From CAJPQU01 sp052170475 (GTDB taxonomy: Bacteria; Bacillota; Negativicutes; Selenomonadales; Selenomonadaceae): 47,345 bases of DNA. The notes beneath the pieces are model-generated. The model was not told where the DNA came from, made no database searches, and saw only the letters and a list, made by a program, of their open reading frames with translations. Below, piece by piece: positions 24,583 to 32,286 of the stretch; positions within the stretch are counted from its first letter, which is position 1; the number at the start of each line of letters is the position of its first letter. The stretch covers positions 1-47,345 of the forward strand of contig JBQNAL010000015.1 of the NCBI GenBank assembly GCA_052170475.1, written 5' to 3'. Made by a program: the position numbers and the translations under genes.

Positions 24583-25842
24583 ATGTACCAGGCCGCTTCC
24601 CATTTCGTCTTAGCGGGGCTCAGTCAGGAGTGGGTCATCGCCATGCAGAACACGATCCCTCCTGAACATTTTTCCAACACCTACGAGATTGACGACACCA
24701 TCCCGGAGGCGATTCCCCCACACACCACGGCCATCATCTTCGCAGACCCGGCCATGGCGGACGACGACTTATTGCGGCAGATGGCAGGCGCGTCCGTTCG
24801 GCTGATCCTTTGCACCGATGTCCCGGCCTTTTTGAACCACCACGCCTTCGCCATGTTAGATGATATATGGCCCGCTACGGCCACGGCGGAAGTCGCCCGC
24901 TTTTATTTCTCCCACCTCCTCAAAGACATCAAAGCGGTGAAAGAAGCATGGCTCGACCATCGTTACCTCTCCATCGCCACGGAGAACGAGACAGATCTCA
25001 TCTGGCTCAAAGACCTCACGGGCGTCTACCTGCGGGTCAATGACGCCTTTTGCCGCGCAGCGGGCAAAGAACGCGCCGCCATCTTAGGTCACCGTTACGA
25101 AGAGGTATGGAAAGCGGAAGAATCCTCTGCCCACGCCCAACCCCAACCGCCCCGCCCAATCACGGAACCTGATGCGCTTCCCACGGGCATCGCCAATGTC
25201 ACAGAAGAGACGGTGGTCAGCACGACCGGTCTCCGGCGCATTCAGACCGTCCACCACCCCCTCACCGATGTGGGCGGTGAAACCATCGGCACGATAGGCA
25301 TTGGCCGCGATGTGACCGACTTGCGAAAATATGAGCTGCGGCTGCGCCACGCCGCCAGTACCGACGAACTCACGGGGCTGGCGAATCGCCGTTCCTTCTT
25401 TGAATATATCGTCAAGCATCGCGGCGAGGCGCCCTTGACCGTGGCGCGGATGAAACTCCGCCACCTGCGGTACCTCAATGACACCTACGGCGTCCAAAAG
25501 GGCGATGAAGCGCTCATCGCCATGGCAGGGTTCCTGCGCCGCACCTTCCCCGAGGCCGTTCTCTGCCGATTCGGCGGCGGCGAATTTCTCATCGGGCAAA
25601 CGGGTCTTGATCTATCCGCTTCATTCAAAGAAAAATTTTTAGACATGCTGATCCAAATCCGTCAATACTGCGATTCAAATCAAAACCCCCTCCTCCCCTC
25701 CGCCAACATGGGCATCTCCTCAACAGCCGACCCAAAGGCTCCACTGGATAAACTCATCCGCCAGTGCGACTTGGCGCTCTACTACGCCCGCAACTTAGGC
25801 GAAGGCCAATGCTGCGTCTTTTCGGAAATCATCAGCGAATGA
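24583..25842 (+). CDS. PAS-GGDEF protein with degenerate active site
   Basis: A 419-residue cytoplasmic protein. After an unassigned N-terminal domain (about 1-125, receiver-like strands such as HTTAIIFADPAMADDDLL) comes a PAS domain (about 140-255: LIWLKDLTGVYLRVNDAFCRAAGKE, ending IGIGRDVTD). A GGDEF domain follows (about 262-415), opening STDELTGLANRR. The signature is GGGEF (about 331-335) instead of GG(D/E)EF, and the metal-binding Asp strand reads MKLRHLRYLNDTYG where DIDxFKxxND is usual. The inhibitory RxxD site is also absent (FPEA). It is therefore probably not an active diguanylate cyclase; a sensor or GTP-binding role is possible. AGGAGG precedes the ATG. It stands alone between divergent and convergent neighbours. 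Confidence 0.85.
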   Translation: MYQAASHFVLAGLSQEWVIAMQNTIPPEHFSNTYEIDDTIPEAIPPHTTAIIFADPAMADDDLLRQMAGASVRLILCTDVPAFLNHHAFAMLDDIWPATATAEVARFYFSHLLKDIKAVKEAWLDHRYLSIATENETDLIWLKDLTGVYLRVNDAFCRAAGKERAAILGHRYEEVWKAEESSAHAQPQPPRPITEPDALPTGIANVTEETVVSTTGLRRIQTVHHPLTDVGGETIGTIGIGRDVTDLRKYELRLRHAASTDELTGLANRRSFFEYIVKHRGEAPLTVARMKLRHLRYLNDTYGVQKGDEALIAMAGFLRRTFPEAVLCRFGGGEFLIGQTGLDLSASFKEKFLDMLIQIRQYCDSNQNPLLPSANMGISSTADPKAPLDKLIRQCDLALYYARNLGEGQCCVFSEIISE

Positions 25843-25852
25843 CCGAGATAGC

Positions 25853-25898
25853 AAAGCGGTATGGATTTGACGCACTGCGTCGATCCATACCGCTTTTT
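25853..25898. terminator. Terminator between the GGDEF gene and ompH
   Basis: AAAGCGGTATGGAT ... ATCCATACCGCTTTTT, a 14-bp stem with a T-run on the plus strand. The convergent ompH gene ends 23 bp away and may use the same hairpin. Confidence 0.9.
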
Positions 25899-25920
25899 CC
25901 ATCCGATCCTATCCGCTGAC

Positions 25921-26346
25921 TTACTTCACCTTTGCCACTACATCCGCCGTGAGATCAACGCCGCCGAAGAGTACAGCGCCCGCCTCTATCACCGTCTGAA
26001 TGCCCTTCTCCTTCGCCGTAGCTTCCACCGCCTTGCGGACTTTCTCCCGTACCGGAATCATGAGTTCTTCGTCCCGCTGCGCCAACTGTTGGGTCAGCTT
26101 CTGCTGCAGCTCGGCTCGCTCCGCTTCCTCCATCTCCGCCCCTTGAGAATCAAATTGCTGCTGCAATTTATCCCGCAGAGCGGAAAGTTCCCGCTGAATC
26201 TTCGCGATCTCCGGGCAGGCGCCAAACACAGCGTTCAGCTGCACATAACCAATGTCCGTCGATGCCGGTGCCGCTGAAGCGGACGACGGCATCGCGCAAA
26301 AGAGCGCTCCAAAAGCAAATGCGGCGGCCAAAAAAAACTTCTTCAT
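25921..26346 (-). CDS. OmpH/Skp-family periplasmic chaperone
   Basis: A 141-residue secreted protein. The signal peptide MKKFFLAAAFAFGALFCA with a site near SASAA is followed by the short strand IGYVQLNAVF, a long helical arm (about 45-105, heptad-rich, EEAERAELQQKLTQQLAQRD), and the closing strand IQTVIEAGAVLFGGVDLTADV typical of Skp. In diderms Skp carries outer-membrane proteins across the periplasm, so this supports an outer membrane. TAGGAGAGG precedes the ATG. It lies downstream of the YbjN-like gene, 88 bp apart. Confidence 0.88.
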   Translation of the reverse strand: MKKFFLAAAFAFGALFCAMPSSASAAPASTDIGYVQLNAVFGACPEIAKIQRELSALRDKLQQQFDSQGAEMEEAERAELQQKLTQQLAQRDEELMIPVREKVRKAVEATAKEKGIQTVIEAGAVLFGGVDLTADVVAKVK

Positions 26347-26434
26347 AAAATCCTCTCCTAATGATAAAATTTTTATAGCGAAGGGCGCCGACTTCCATCC
26401 GGTCCCTGTCTGCTATCCAAGCCTCTCCGGCAGC

Positions 26435-27004
26435 CTATTGCTTCTTCGCTGCCGCTCCCTCCTCATCCACGCTTTCCCGAGACCAAACCACCCGCATGAA
26501 GTCCTCATATACAGCATCCAAATGCTGCACGAGCACGCTGAGCATGAGCTGAATCATCTTGCAGTCAAACGTCGCATCCACAAAAGGCAGACAAATATCC
26601 AAGTAAACTAAACCGTCGGGGCGAAGATAATACTTAAAGATCTTGTACTTAATATTGAGATCATTGATGTACGCAGCCACACGATCCCGCTTATCAACCG
26701 CGATGCCGGACACGATCTGCGTGCGGATCAGCGTAAACACACTGGTATCGATAAAAATGGCCATGGGCAAAATCTGCCCTTTCGTTTCCACCCGCGACCG
26801 AAACACGACCGTTTGATATTCATCGTCCAATGTCTCCGTGCTGAACACGCTGATGTCATTTTCAATCAAAAACTCTTGAAACTGCAGCGCCTTAGCGTTC
26901 GTCTCTACCCCTTTCCCCTTCGGTGCAGACGCTTTAGCGCCCTTTTCCTTCACGGCGGTGCTTTCGCCCTCAGCCGCTTTCTCGCCGTCTCGTTTCGTTG
27001 CCAT
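26435..27004 (-). CDS. YbjN-like domain protein
   Basis: A 189-residue cytoplasmic protein. Residues 1-35 are low-complexity Lys/Ala/Glu/Gly-rich; residues about 40-170 resemble the YbjN/chaperone-like fold: FQEFLIENDISVFSTETL, then a beta sheet with VFRSRVETKGQILPMAIFIDTSVFTLIRTQI, and helix CKMIQLMLSVLVQHLDAVYEDFMRVVW. YbjN members are poorly understood stress or secretion-chaperone-like proteins. The assignment rests on pattern and is moderate. It has its own promoter and is upstream of ompH on the same strand. Confidence 0.6.
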   Translation of the reverse strand: MATKRDGEKAAEGESTAVKEKGAKASAPKGKGVETNAKALQFQEFLIENDISVFSTETLDDEYQTVVFRSRVETKGQILPMAIFIDTSVFTLIRTQIVSGIAVDKRDRVAAYINDLNIKYKIFKYYLRPDGLVYLDICLPFVDATFDCKMIQLMLSVLVQHLDAVYEDFMRVVWSRESVDEEGAAAKKQ

Positions 27005-27033
27005 CCTGATCCCTCCCCCAATGACCTTCCTCT

Positions 27034-27062
27034 ATTATACCGAGCCTCGCTCCGTTGAGCAA
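27034..27062 (-). promoter_or_regulatory. Promoter of the YbjN-like gene
   Basis: TTGCTC (27062-27057), 17-bp spacer, TATAAT (27039-27034) on the minus strand. Confidence 0.6.
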
Positions 27063-27090
27063 CCACCCAAAGCGCCGAGAGAAGAATATT

Positions 27091-27318
27091 CTACTTCATT
27101 TCAATTTTTGCCCGCATCTTTTCCAAGACCCCGTGCAGTGGACCTTTTGCGAGGAGCCAAACGACGGCAGCCAAGAGCACCCAGCCCGCTGCATGGAGCC
27201 CCGTCCACCATGTCAGATTCTGCAAGCCGCCGTCCTCCCAGCAACGCATCATGATGGAGCCGAGGGACAGCAAAAAGGCCGCCCACCAATATAAGATCCA
27301 GAACTGCTTCACATACAT
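27091..27318 (-). CDS. Small two-span membrane protein
   Basis: A 75-residue hypothetical protein with two hydrophobic segments (about 4-24, QFWILYWWAAFLLSLGSIMM, and 38-58, AAGWVLLAAVVWLLAKGPL) and a basic C-terminus ending KMRAKIEMK. Start ATG 27318 has GAAGGGAGA upstream; the longer frame runs through the promoter. I do not recognise the family. A divergent promoter pair separates it from the alkD-like gene. Confidence 0.55.
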   Translation of the reverse strand: MYVKQFWILYWWAAFLLSLGSIMMRCWEDGGLQNLTWWTGLHAAGWVLLAAVVWLLAKGPLHGVLEKMRAKIEMK

Positions 27319-27363
27319 TCTCCCTTCTGCCCGATGCGAGCAAACGACTGCCCGCCGCCGTAT

Positions 27364-27392
27364 ATTGTACACCATAAACACGGCGACCGCAA
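27364..27392 (-). promoter_or_regulatory. Promoter of the small membrane protein gene
   Basis: TTGCGG (27392-27387), 17-bp spacer, TACAAT (27369-27364) on the minus strand. Confidence 0.5.
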
Positions 27393-27396
27393 ATCA

Positions 27397-27425
27397 TTGA
27401 ATCTCAACAGCTGCTCTGCTATACT
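27397..27425 (+). promoter_or_regulatory. Promoter of the alkD-like/NlpC operon
   Basis: TTGAAT (27397-27402), 17-bp spacer, TATACT (27420-27425), the -10 also preceded by TGC. It is back-to-back with the minus-strand promoter at 27364-27392. Confidence 0.55.
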
Positions 27426-27495
27426 GAAGGAAAGGTTGATCTACGCACCCAATCGAAAAGCATCGCCGCACTGCGCGATGAAAGGAGTGCCTTCC

Positions 27496-28221
27496 ATGAC
27501 GGAACCCCATGTTCTGCTGCCGATCGAAAAACAGCTCCGCGCCCTCGCCGACCCTGCCTACCAATCGTTCCAGTCGCGGCTCATCCCCACCTTGCCGCCC
27601 TCGGCCATCTTAGGGGTGCGCACCCCGGCGCTGCGGAATTTTCTCAAAAGTTTCGCAAAAGTGCCGGAAGCCGCCACGTTTTTGCAGCAGTTGCCCCACC
27701 GCTTCTACGAAGAAAATCTGCTGCACGTCTGGCTGGTGAGCGAGATGCCTGACTTTTTCGCCTGCCTGTCCGCCGTCGATCACACCCTCCCCTTTGTGGA
27801 CAACTGGGCGGTCTGCGACACCTTCACGCCAAAGGTCTTCGCCCGCCATCATCAGGAACTCCTCCGAGAAATTCCCCGCTGGCTGGCGGATGCCCACCCG
27901 TACACGATACGCTTCGGACTCTCCATGCTCATGCGCCACTTTTTAGAAGACGATTTTCTTCCCGCACACCTAGAGTGGGCGGTCAATGTGACCCATAGAG
28001 ACTACTATGTGAAGATGATGGTCGCGTGGTATCTGGCGACTGCACTGGCGAAGCAGCATGACGCCACGCTGCCCCTCCTAGAAGGAAATCGCCTCGACCC
28101 TTGGACGCATCGCCGCACCATCCAAAAAGCGCTGGAAAGCTACCGCATCACGCCAGAACAAAAAGTCTACCTGCGAAGTCTGCGGGATGCACGATTTTTC
28201 CGCCAAAAGAGGAAAGGATAA
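27496..28221 (+). CDS. AlkD-like DNA alkylation repair protein
   Basis: A 241-residue all-helical protein of HEAT-like repeats, family of AlkD DNA glycosylases that remove N3- and N7-alkylated purines. The motifs LGVRTPALRNFLKSFAK, VDNWAVCDTFTPKVF (the W..D pair of the family active face) and YYVKMMVAWYLATAL are characteristic. AAAGGAG is 8 bases before ATG 27496; an ATG at 27481 would lie inside the ribosome site. The secreted NlpC/P60 gene starts 4 bp after the stop, so the two are co-transcribed, an odd pairing of functions. Confidence 0.87.
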   Translation: MTEPHVLLPIEKQLRALADPAYQSFQSRLIPTLPPSAILGVRTPALRNFLKSFAKVPEAATFLQQLPHRFYEENLLHVWLVSEMPDFFACLSAVDHTLPFVDNWAVCDTFTPKVFARHHQELLREIPRWLADAHPYTIRFGLSMLMRHFLEDDFLPAHLEWAVNVTHRDYYVKMMVAWYLATALAKQHDATLPLLEGNRLDPWTHRRTIQKALESYRITPEQKVYLRSLRDARFFRQKRKG

Positions 28222-28225
28222 TCCC

Positions 28226-29674
28226 ATGACACGCAAAAAAACCATCGCCCTCCTCCTTGCCGGACTGCTCCTCGCGCCCGTGCCGTTCGGCGCCTCATCC
28301 GCCCACGCCGCCGAAGAGAGCGTCCCCGAGGCGAAAGGGGCGCTTTCCCCGTCCCCCCTCACGGATCGTTTCTGGCTGGAGCGAAACGGCGCGACAGGGG
28401 ACATCCTTTTGGCTTCCGCCGAGGAGATCGCCGTCCTCAACGACACCATTCGCGAACGTGATCCCCTCTCCACAGATGTCGCGCACTATCCCGCCGCGCG
28501 CCCCGCCGAAGAGATCCGCGCGTACATTGCGGCCGAGGCAGAGGACGCCCTCACGGCAGATCTTTGGACAGCGGGGCGACCTGTCAGCGACAGGGAGAGA
28601 GACATGCTGCGCCAAGCGCTGACGATAGGCGCAGCGGGCGGCACCGTGGCGACGCGCCGAGCGGTGACGCTTCGCCGAGCCAATCTCCGCGAGCTTCCCA
28701 CGGAAGCCGCATGGTACGAAGGGGACGATCCTTTTGAGGACGATTGGCTGCAAGGAACGGCCATCGATCCCGGCGAGCCTGTGATCCTCTTGAGCACGAA
28801 CCGCGACGGCTGGCATTTCGTTCAAATGCGAAATTATCGCGGCTGGCTCCCTCCTGACGCCATCGCGTTGGCCGACGATGCGACATGGGAACTCTTTGCC
28901 CGCCCCGCGCGATTCCTCGTCGTCACCACCAGCCGCGTCGCCATTCCCCTTCCCGCGCTGCCTGCCGCTATCGCCGAAAAAAGAGCGACCGGCGTTCCCC
29001 GACGCACCCAATCGCCGGACAAAGGCACCGCACCCGCCCCGATAGAACCGCCCCTTCTCTTTCAAATGGGAAGCCGCGTGCCGCTCCATCGCGACACGGC
29101 AGACGGTTGGGAAGTCATCCTGCCGGCGGCGCAGGGAGGTCGCCTCGTCCCCCATATGGTCACCATCCCCAAAGACGAAACGCATTTCCACGAAGGGGTT
29201 CTTCCCTACACGGTGAACACCCTCATCCGGCAGGCCTTTCGCTTTTTGGGCGCGCCTTACGATTGGGGCGGGCACGACGGGAGCGTGGACTGCTCCGCCT
29301 TCACGGCGGACATCTACCGCACCGTGGGCATTGAGCTCCCTCGGGACGCGGACGTGCAGGAAGCCGTCATGTCCCCCCGGTGGAAGTTCGAGGAAAAAAG
29401 CGACCCCGAACGCTACGCCATCCTGCGGGAGGTTCCTTCGGGGAGCCTTCTCTTTCTCCCCGACCATGTCATGCTGTACTTAGGGATGGACGACAGCGGG
29501 ACACCCCTCGTCATCCACGCCATGTCCCTCCGCTTTTCTTTTTCGCCTGACGGCCGACGCCTCTCAGAAGAACCCGTCCGCCGCGTGGTGGTTTCCGGTC
29601 TTGCCCTTCCCCGCGCGTCCGGGCGTACCTACTTTGAAGAGCTGACTTCCGCCGCAACCATGCTCGAGTCGTAA
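28226..29674 (+). CDS. Secreted SH3-NlpC/P60 peptidoglycan hydrolase
   Basis: A 482-residue exported protein. The signal peptide MTRKKTIALLLAGLLL ends near SSAHAAEE. Next are SH3-like segments (about 140-220 with RRANLRELPTEAAWY and WHFVQMRNYRGWLPPD, and about 275-330). The C-terminal NlpC/P60 cysteine peptidase follows (about 335-470) with LGAPYDWGGHDGSVDCSAFTA (catalytic Cys) and PDHVMLYLGM (catalytic His). Enzymes of this build cut the D-Glu/meso-DAP bond of stem peptides and may recycle wall fragments. A strong terminator follows. Confidence 0.9.
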   Translation: MTRKKTIALLLAGLLLAPVPFGASSAHAAEESVPEAKGALSPSPLTDRFWLERNGATGDILLASAEEIAVLNDTIRERDPLSTDVAHYPAARPAEEIRAYIAAEAEDALTADLWTAGRPVSDRERDMLRQALTIGAAGGTVATRRAVTLRRANLRELPTEAAWYEGDDPFEDDWLQGTAIDPGEPVILLSTNRDGWHFVQMRNYRGWLPPDAIALADDATWELFARPARFLVVTTSRVAIPLPALPAAIAEKRATGVPRRTQSPDKGTAPAPIEPPLLFQMGSRVPLHRDTADGWEVILPAAQGGRLVPHMVTIPKDETHFHEGVLPYTVNTLIRQAFRFLGAPYDWGGHDGSVDCSAFTADIYRTVGIELPRDADVQEAVMSPRWKFEEKSDPERYAILREVPSGSLLFLPDHVMLYLGMDDSGTPLVIHAMSLRFSFSPDGRRLSEEPVRRVVVSGLALPRASGRTYFEELTSAATMLES

Positions 29675-29701
29675 CGCTAAGAGCAAACGTCTCCCATAGG
29701 A

Positions 29702-29747
29702 AAAGCCCGCGATCAGCGCCCATCCAGCGCTGATCGCGGGCTTTTTA
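29702..29747. terminator. Bidirectional terminator between the NlpC/P60 gene and purD
   Basis: AAAAGCCCGCGATCAGCGC-CCATCCA-GCGCTGATCGCGGGCTTTTT, a 19-bp nearly perfect stem with A and T tails on both sides. Confidence 0.95.
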
Positions 29748-29758
29748 CGACACGCACG

Positions 29759-31036
29759 TTACGTCAGCCGCGCCAACGCCCGGTGCGCGATGTCAGAGCG
29801 GTGGTATTCTCCGTCGAAATGAATGTGCGCGACGCCTTCATAGGCCTTTTTGACGGCGGCTTCGATGTCCGCCGCTTGCCCCACGACGTTTAGCACGCGG
29901 CCGCCAGACGTGACGATCCGCTCCTTTTCTGCTTTTGTTCCGGCATGGAACACCAGCGTCCCCGCCTCTTTGGCGGCGGATAGGCCGGTGATTTCTTTTC
30001 CTTTTTCGTAGTGTTCGGGGTAGCCCCCCGCCGTCATCACCACGCAGACCGCCGCGCCCTTTTTCCATGATACCGGCACGTCCTTTAGGTACCCCTTGGC
30101 ACAGGCCATCATGATCTCCGCCAAGTCCCCTTCCAAGAGCGGAAGGACGACCTGTGTTTCCGGATCGCCGAAGCGGGCGTTAAATTCCACAACCTTTGGC
30201 CCCTTTTTCGTGATCATCAGCCCGACGTAAAGACAGCCGCGATAGGGACGACCTTCTTCCTTCATGGCGGCCACCATGGGGACTAAAATCTTTTCCGTGA
30301 CCTCCGCCAAAAGTTCCGGCGTCATCACCGGCGCGGGAGCATAAGCGCCCATGCCGCCGGTATTTAGCCCTTCGTCGCCGTCTTTCGCCCGCTTATGATC
30401 CTGCGCCGCCACCATGGGGATGATCGTCTCGCCATCGGTGAAGGCCAGCACCGAGGCTTCCTCGCCCTCCATAAATTCCTCGATGACGATCCGATCCCCC
30501 GCCGCGCCGAATGCCTTCTCCTGCATGATGGTCTCGATGGCCGCTACCGCCTCGTCCGCCGTTTTCGTGAGGAGGACGCCTTTCCCCGCCGCCAAGCCGT
30601 CGGCTTTGATGGCAAAGGGCTGGCGCATTTGCCGCACGTAGACCCGCGCCCGGCCGATGTCGCCAAAGACTTCATATCGCGCCGTGGGAATGCCGTACCG
30701 CTTCATGATCATCTTAGCGTAGACTTTCGAGCCTTCCAGCTCGGCAGCGCCCTTCGTCGGCCCGAACGCAGGGATGCCCGCCGCCGCTAAATCATCCACC
30801 AACCCGTTGGTCAGCGGCCCCTCCGGCCCCACGACGACAAGGTCGATGGCTTTCTCCCGTGCCAGCGCCACAATCGCCGCGTTGTCCTCAATGTTCACTC
30901 GGGCAATACACGTCGCCAATTCCGCAATCCCGGGATTGCCCGGCACCGCATAAAGTTTATCCACCTTAGGACTTTGACTGAGCTTCCACGCCAGCGCGTG
31001 TTCCCGCCCACCGCTGCCGATCACTAAAATATTCAT
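29759..31036 (-). CDS. purD: Phosphoribosylamine-glycine ligase (GAR synthetase)
   Basis: Second step of purine synthesis, an ATP-grasp enzyme. The start MNILVIGSGGREHALAWKL is the family N-terminus; the ATP-grasp region has FAIKADGLAAGKGV and IEEFMEGEEASVLAF; the C-terminal part shows VVEFNARFGDPETQ. Length 425 is normal. It is last in the pur operon. Its ribosome site overlaps the purH stop codon (TGAGGGG). Confidence 0.96.
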   Translation of the reverse strand: MNILVIGSGGREHALAWKLSQSPKVDKLYAVPGNPGIAELATCIARVNIEDNAAIVALAREKAIDLVVVGPEGPLTNGLVDDLAAAGIPAFGPTKGAAELEGSKVYAKMIMKRYGIPTARYEVFGDIGRARVYVRQMRQPFAIKADGLAAGKGVLLTKTADEAVAAIETIMQEKAFGAAGDRIVIEEFMEGEEASVLAFTDGETIIPMVAAQDHKRAKDGDEGLNTGGMGAYAPAPVMTPELLAEVTEKILVPMVAAMKEEGRPYRGCLYVGLMITKKGPKVVEFNARFGDPETQVVLPLLEGDLAEIMMACAKGYLKDVPVSWKKGAAVCVVMTAGGYPEHYEKGKEITGLSAAKEAGTLVFHAGTKAEKERIVTSGGRVLNVVGQAADIEAAVKKAYEGVAHIHFDGEYHRSDIAHRALARLT

Positions 31037-31046
31037 GCGCCGCCCC

Positions 31047-31640
31047 TCACTTTTCGCTCTCGGCGCGAAGGTACTGCTGAATACAGTCGTCATACGCTGC
31101 CGTGTGGAGGAACGCTTCCCGCGCCAACTGCATCCGCAAGAGGCCGCTGACACAGCCGTCTTGAAGCACCGCCGCCGCCACCTCGTCGTACCGCTTGGGA
31201 TCGGTCACCACCGTGACGAAGCGGAAATTCTTCGCCGCCGCCCGGATCATCGCTGGGCCGCCGATGTCGATGTTCTCGATGGCTTCGGCCAAGGTCACAC
31301 CGTCCTTGGCAATCGTCTCCGCGAAGGGATAGAGGTTCACCGCCACCAAATCAATGGGCGTGATCTTATGCTCTTTCATGGCCTGCACATGGGCGGGATT
31401 GTCCCTGACCGCCAAGATCCCGCCATGAATGAAGGGATTGAGTGTCTTCACCCGTCCGTCCATGATCTCGGGAAAGCCGGTGACGTCGCTGACGTACATG
31501 ACGGGGATCCCCGCTTCCTTGAGCGAGCGCATGGTGCCGCCGGTGGAAACGATCTCCACCCCCGCCGCGTGAAGTTTCCGCGCAAACTCCACCACACCGG
31601 TCTTGTCCGAAACGCTGATCAGTGCCCGCTTAATCTTCAT
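31047..31640 (-). CDS. purH: IMP cyclohydrolase, stand-alone PurH N-terminal domain
   Basis: Only the MGS-like IMP cyclohydrolase half of PurH is present (197 residues; bifunctional PurH is about 510-520). It begins MKIKRALISVSDKTGVVEFA, with EIVSTGGT, GRVKTLNPFIHGGIL and IENIDIGGPAMIRAAAKNF, and ends shortly after TAAYDDCIQQYL, just where the linker to the AICAR transformylase domain would start. The next gene, purD, follows directly, and no trace of the second domain is visible. The transformylase must be a separate gene elsewhere. Split forms are known in some bacteria. GAGGAG precedes the ATG. Confidence 0.9.
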   Translation of the reverse strand: MKIKRALISVSDKTGVVEFARKLHAAGVEIVSTGGTMRSLKEAGIPVMYVSDVTGFPEIMDGRVKTLNPFIHGGILAVRDNPAHVQAMKEHKITPIDLVAVNLYPFAETIAKDGVTLAEAIENIDIGGPAMIRAAAKNFRFVTVVTDPKRYDEVAAAVLQDGCVSGLLRMQLAREAFLHTAAYDDCIQQYLRAESEK

Positions 31641-31671
31641 AAGTACCACGCTCCTCGATAAGTAGTATGGA

Positions 31672-32286
31672 TCACGACAAAAGATGGACGTGCCGCCCTT
31701 CCACCCGAAGCTGCCCCTTGACGCAAAGTTCAATGGCACGGGGATAGAGAAGGTGTTCCTCCGCCAATACGCGATCGGCCAGCGTTTCCTCCGTATCCTC
31801 GGGCAAAACCGGCACCGCCGCCTGTAAGATGATGGGGCCGCTGTCCGTCCCCTCGTCCACGAAATGAATGGTACAGCCGGAGACTTTGACGCCGTAAGCC
31901 AAGACGTCCCGATGGGCATGGGCGCCCGGGAAGGCGGGCAAAAGCGCCGGATGGACATTCAAAATCCGCCCCGGATACTGCTGCACGAAATAGGGGCTGA
32001 GGATGCGCATGAACCCCGCCAAGATCACGAGCGACACCTCGTATTGGCGAAGTTTCACGACAAGCTGTTCCTCAAACGCCTGCCGCGTCTCATAGGCGCG
32101 GCGGTCAATGAACGCGTGGGGAATCCCCGCCTTTTCCGCCCGCGCCAAGGCTTTGGCATCCGGCTTATCCGTCAGCACGACGCCGATGACGGCCGGAATC
32201 TGACCGCTCTCGATGGCGGCCATGATGGATTGGAGATTGGTTCCTCGCCCCGAACAGAGGACGCCAAGGATCGGTTTGTCCTTCAT
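31672..32286 (-). CDS. purN: Phosphoribosylglycinamide formyltransferase
   Basis: Uses 10-formyl-THF to make FGAR. VLCSGRGTNLQSIM at the N-terminus, then VILAGFMRILSPYFV, NVHPALLPAFPGAHAHRDVL and GCTIHFVDEGTDSGPII hold the catalytic Asn-His-Asp set. Length 204 is normal. Its start overlaps the purM stop (ATGA), so translation is coupled. Confidence 0.96.
   Translation of the reverse strand: MKDKPILGVLCSGRGTNLQSIMAAIESGQIPAVIGVVLTDKPDAKALARAEKAGIPHAFIDRRAYETRQAFEEQLVVKLRQYEVSLVILAGFMRILSPYFVQQYPGRILNVHPALLPAFPGAHAHRDVLAYGVKVSGCTIHFVDEGTDSGPIILQAAVPVLPEDTEETLADRVLAEEHLLYPRAIELCVKGQLRVEGRHVHLLS

Noticed and set aside
31641..31958. A 106-codon upstream extension of purH as extra coding sequence
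   Set aside because: It overlaps purN in another frame and encodes Arg-rich sequence unlike PurH.
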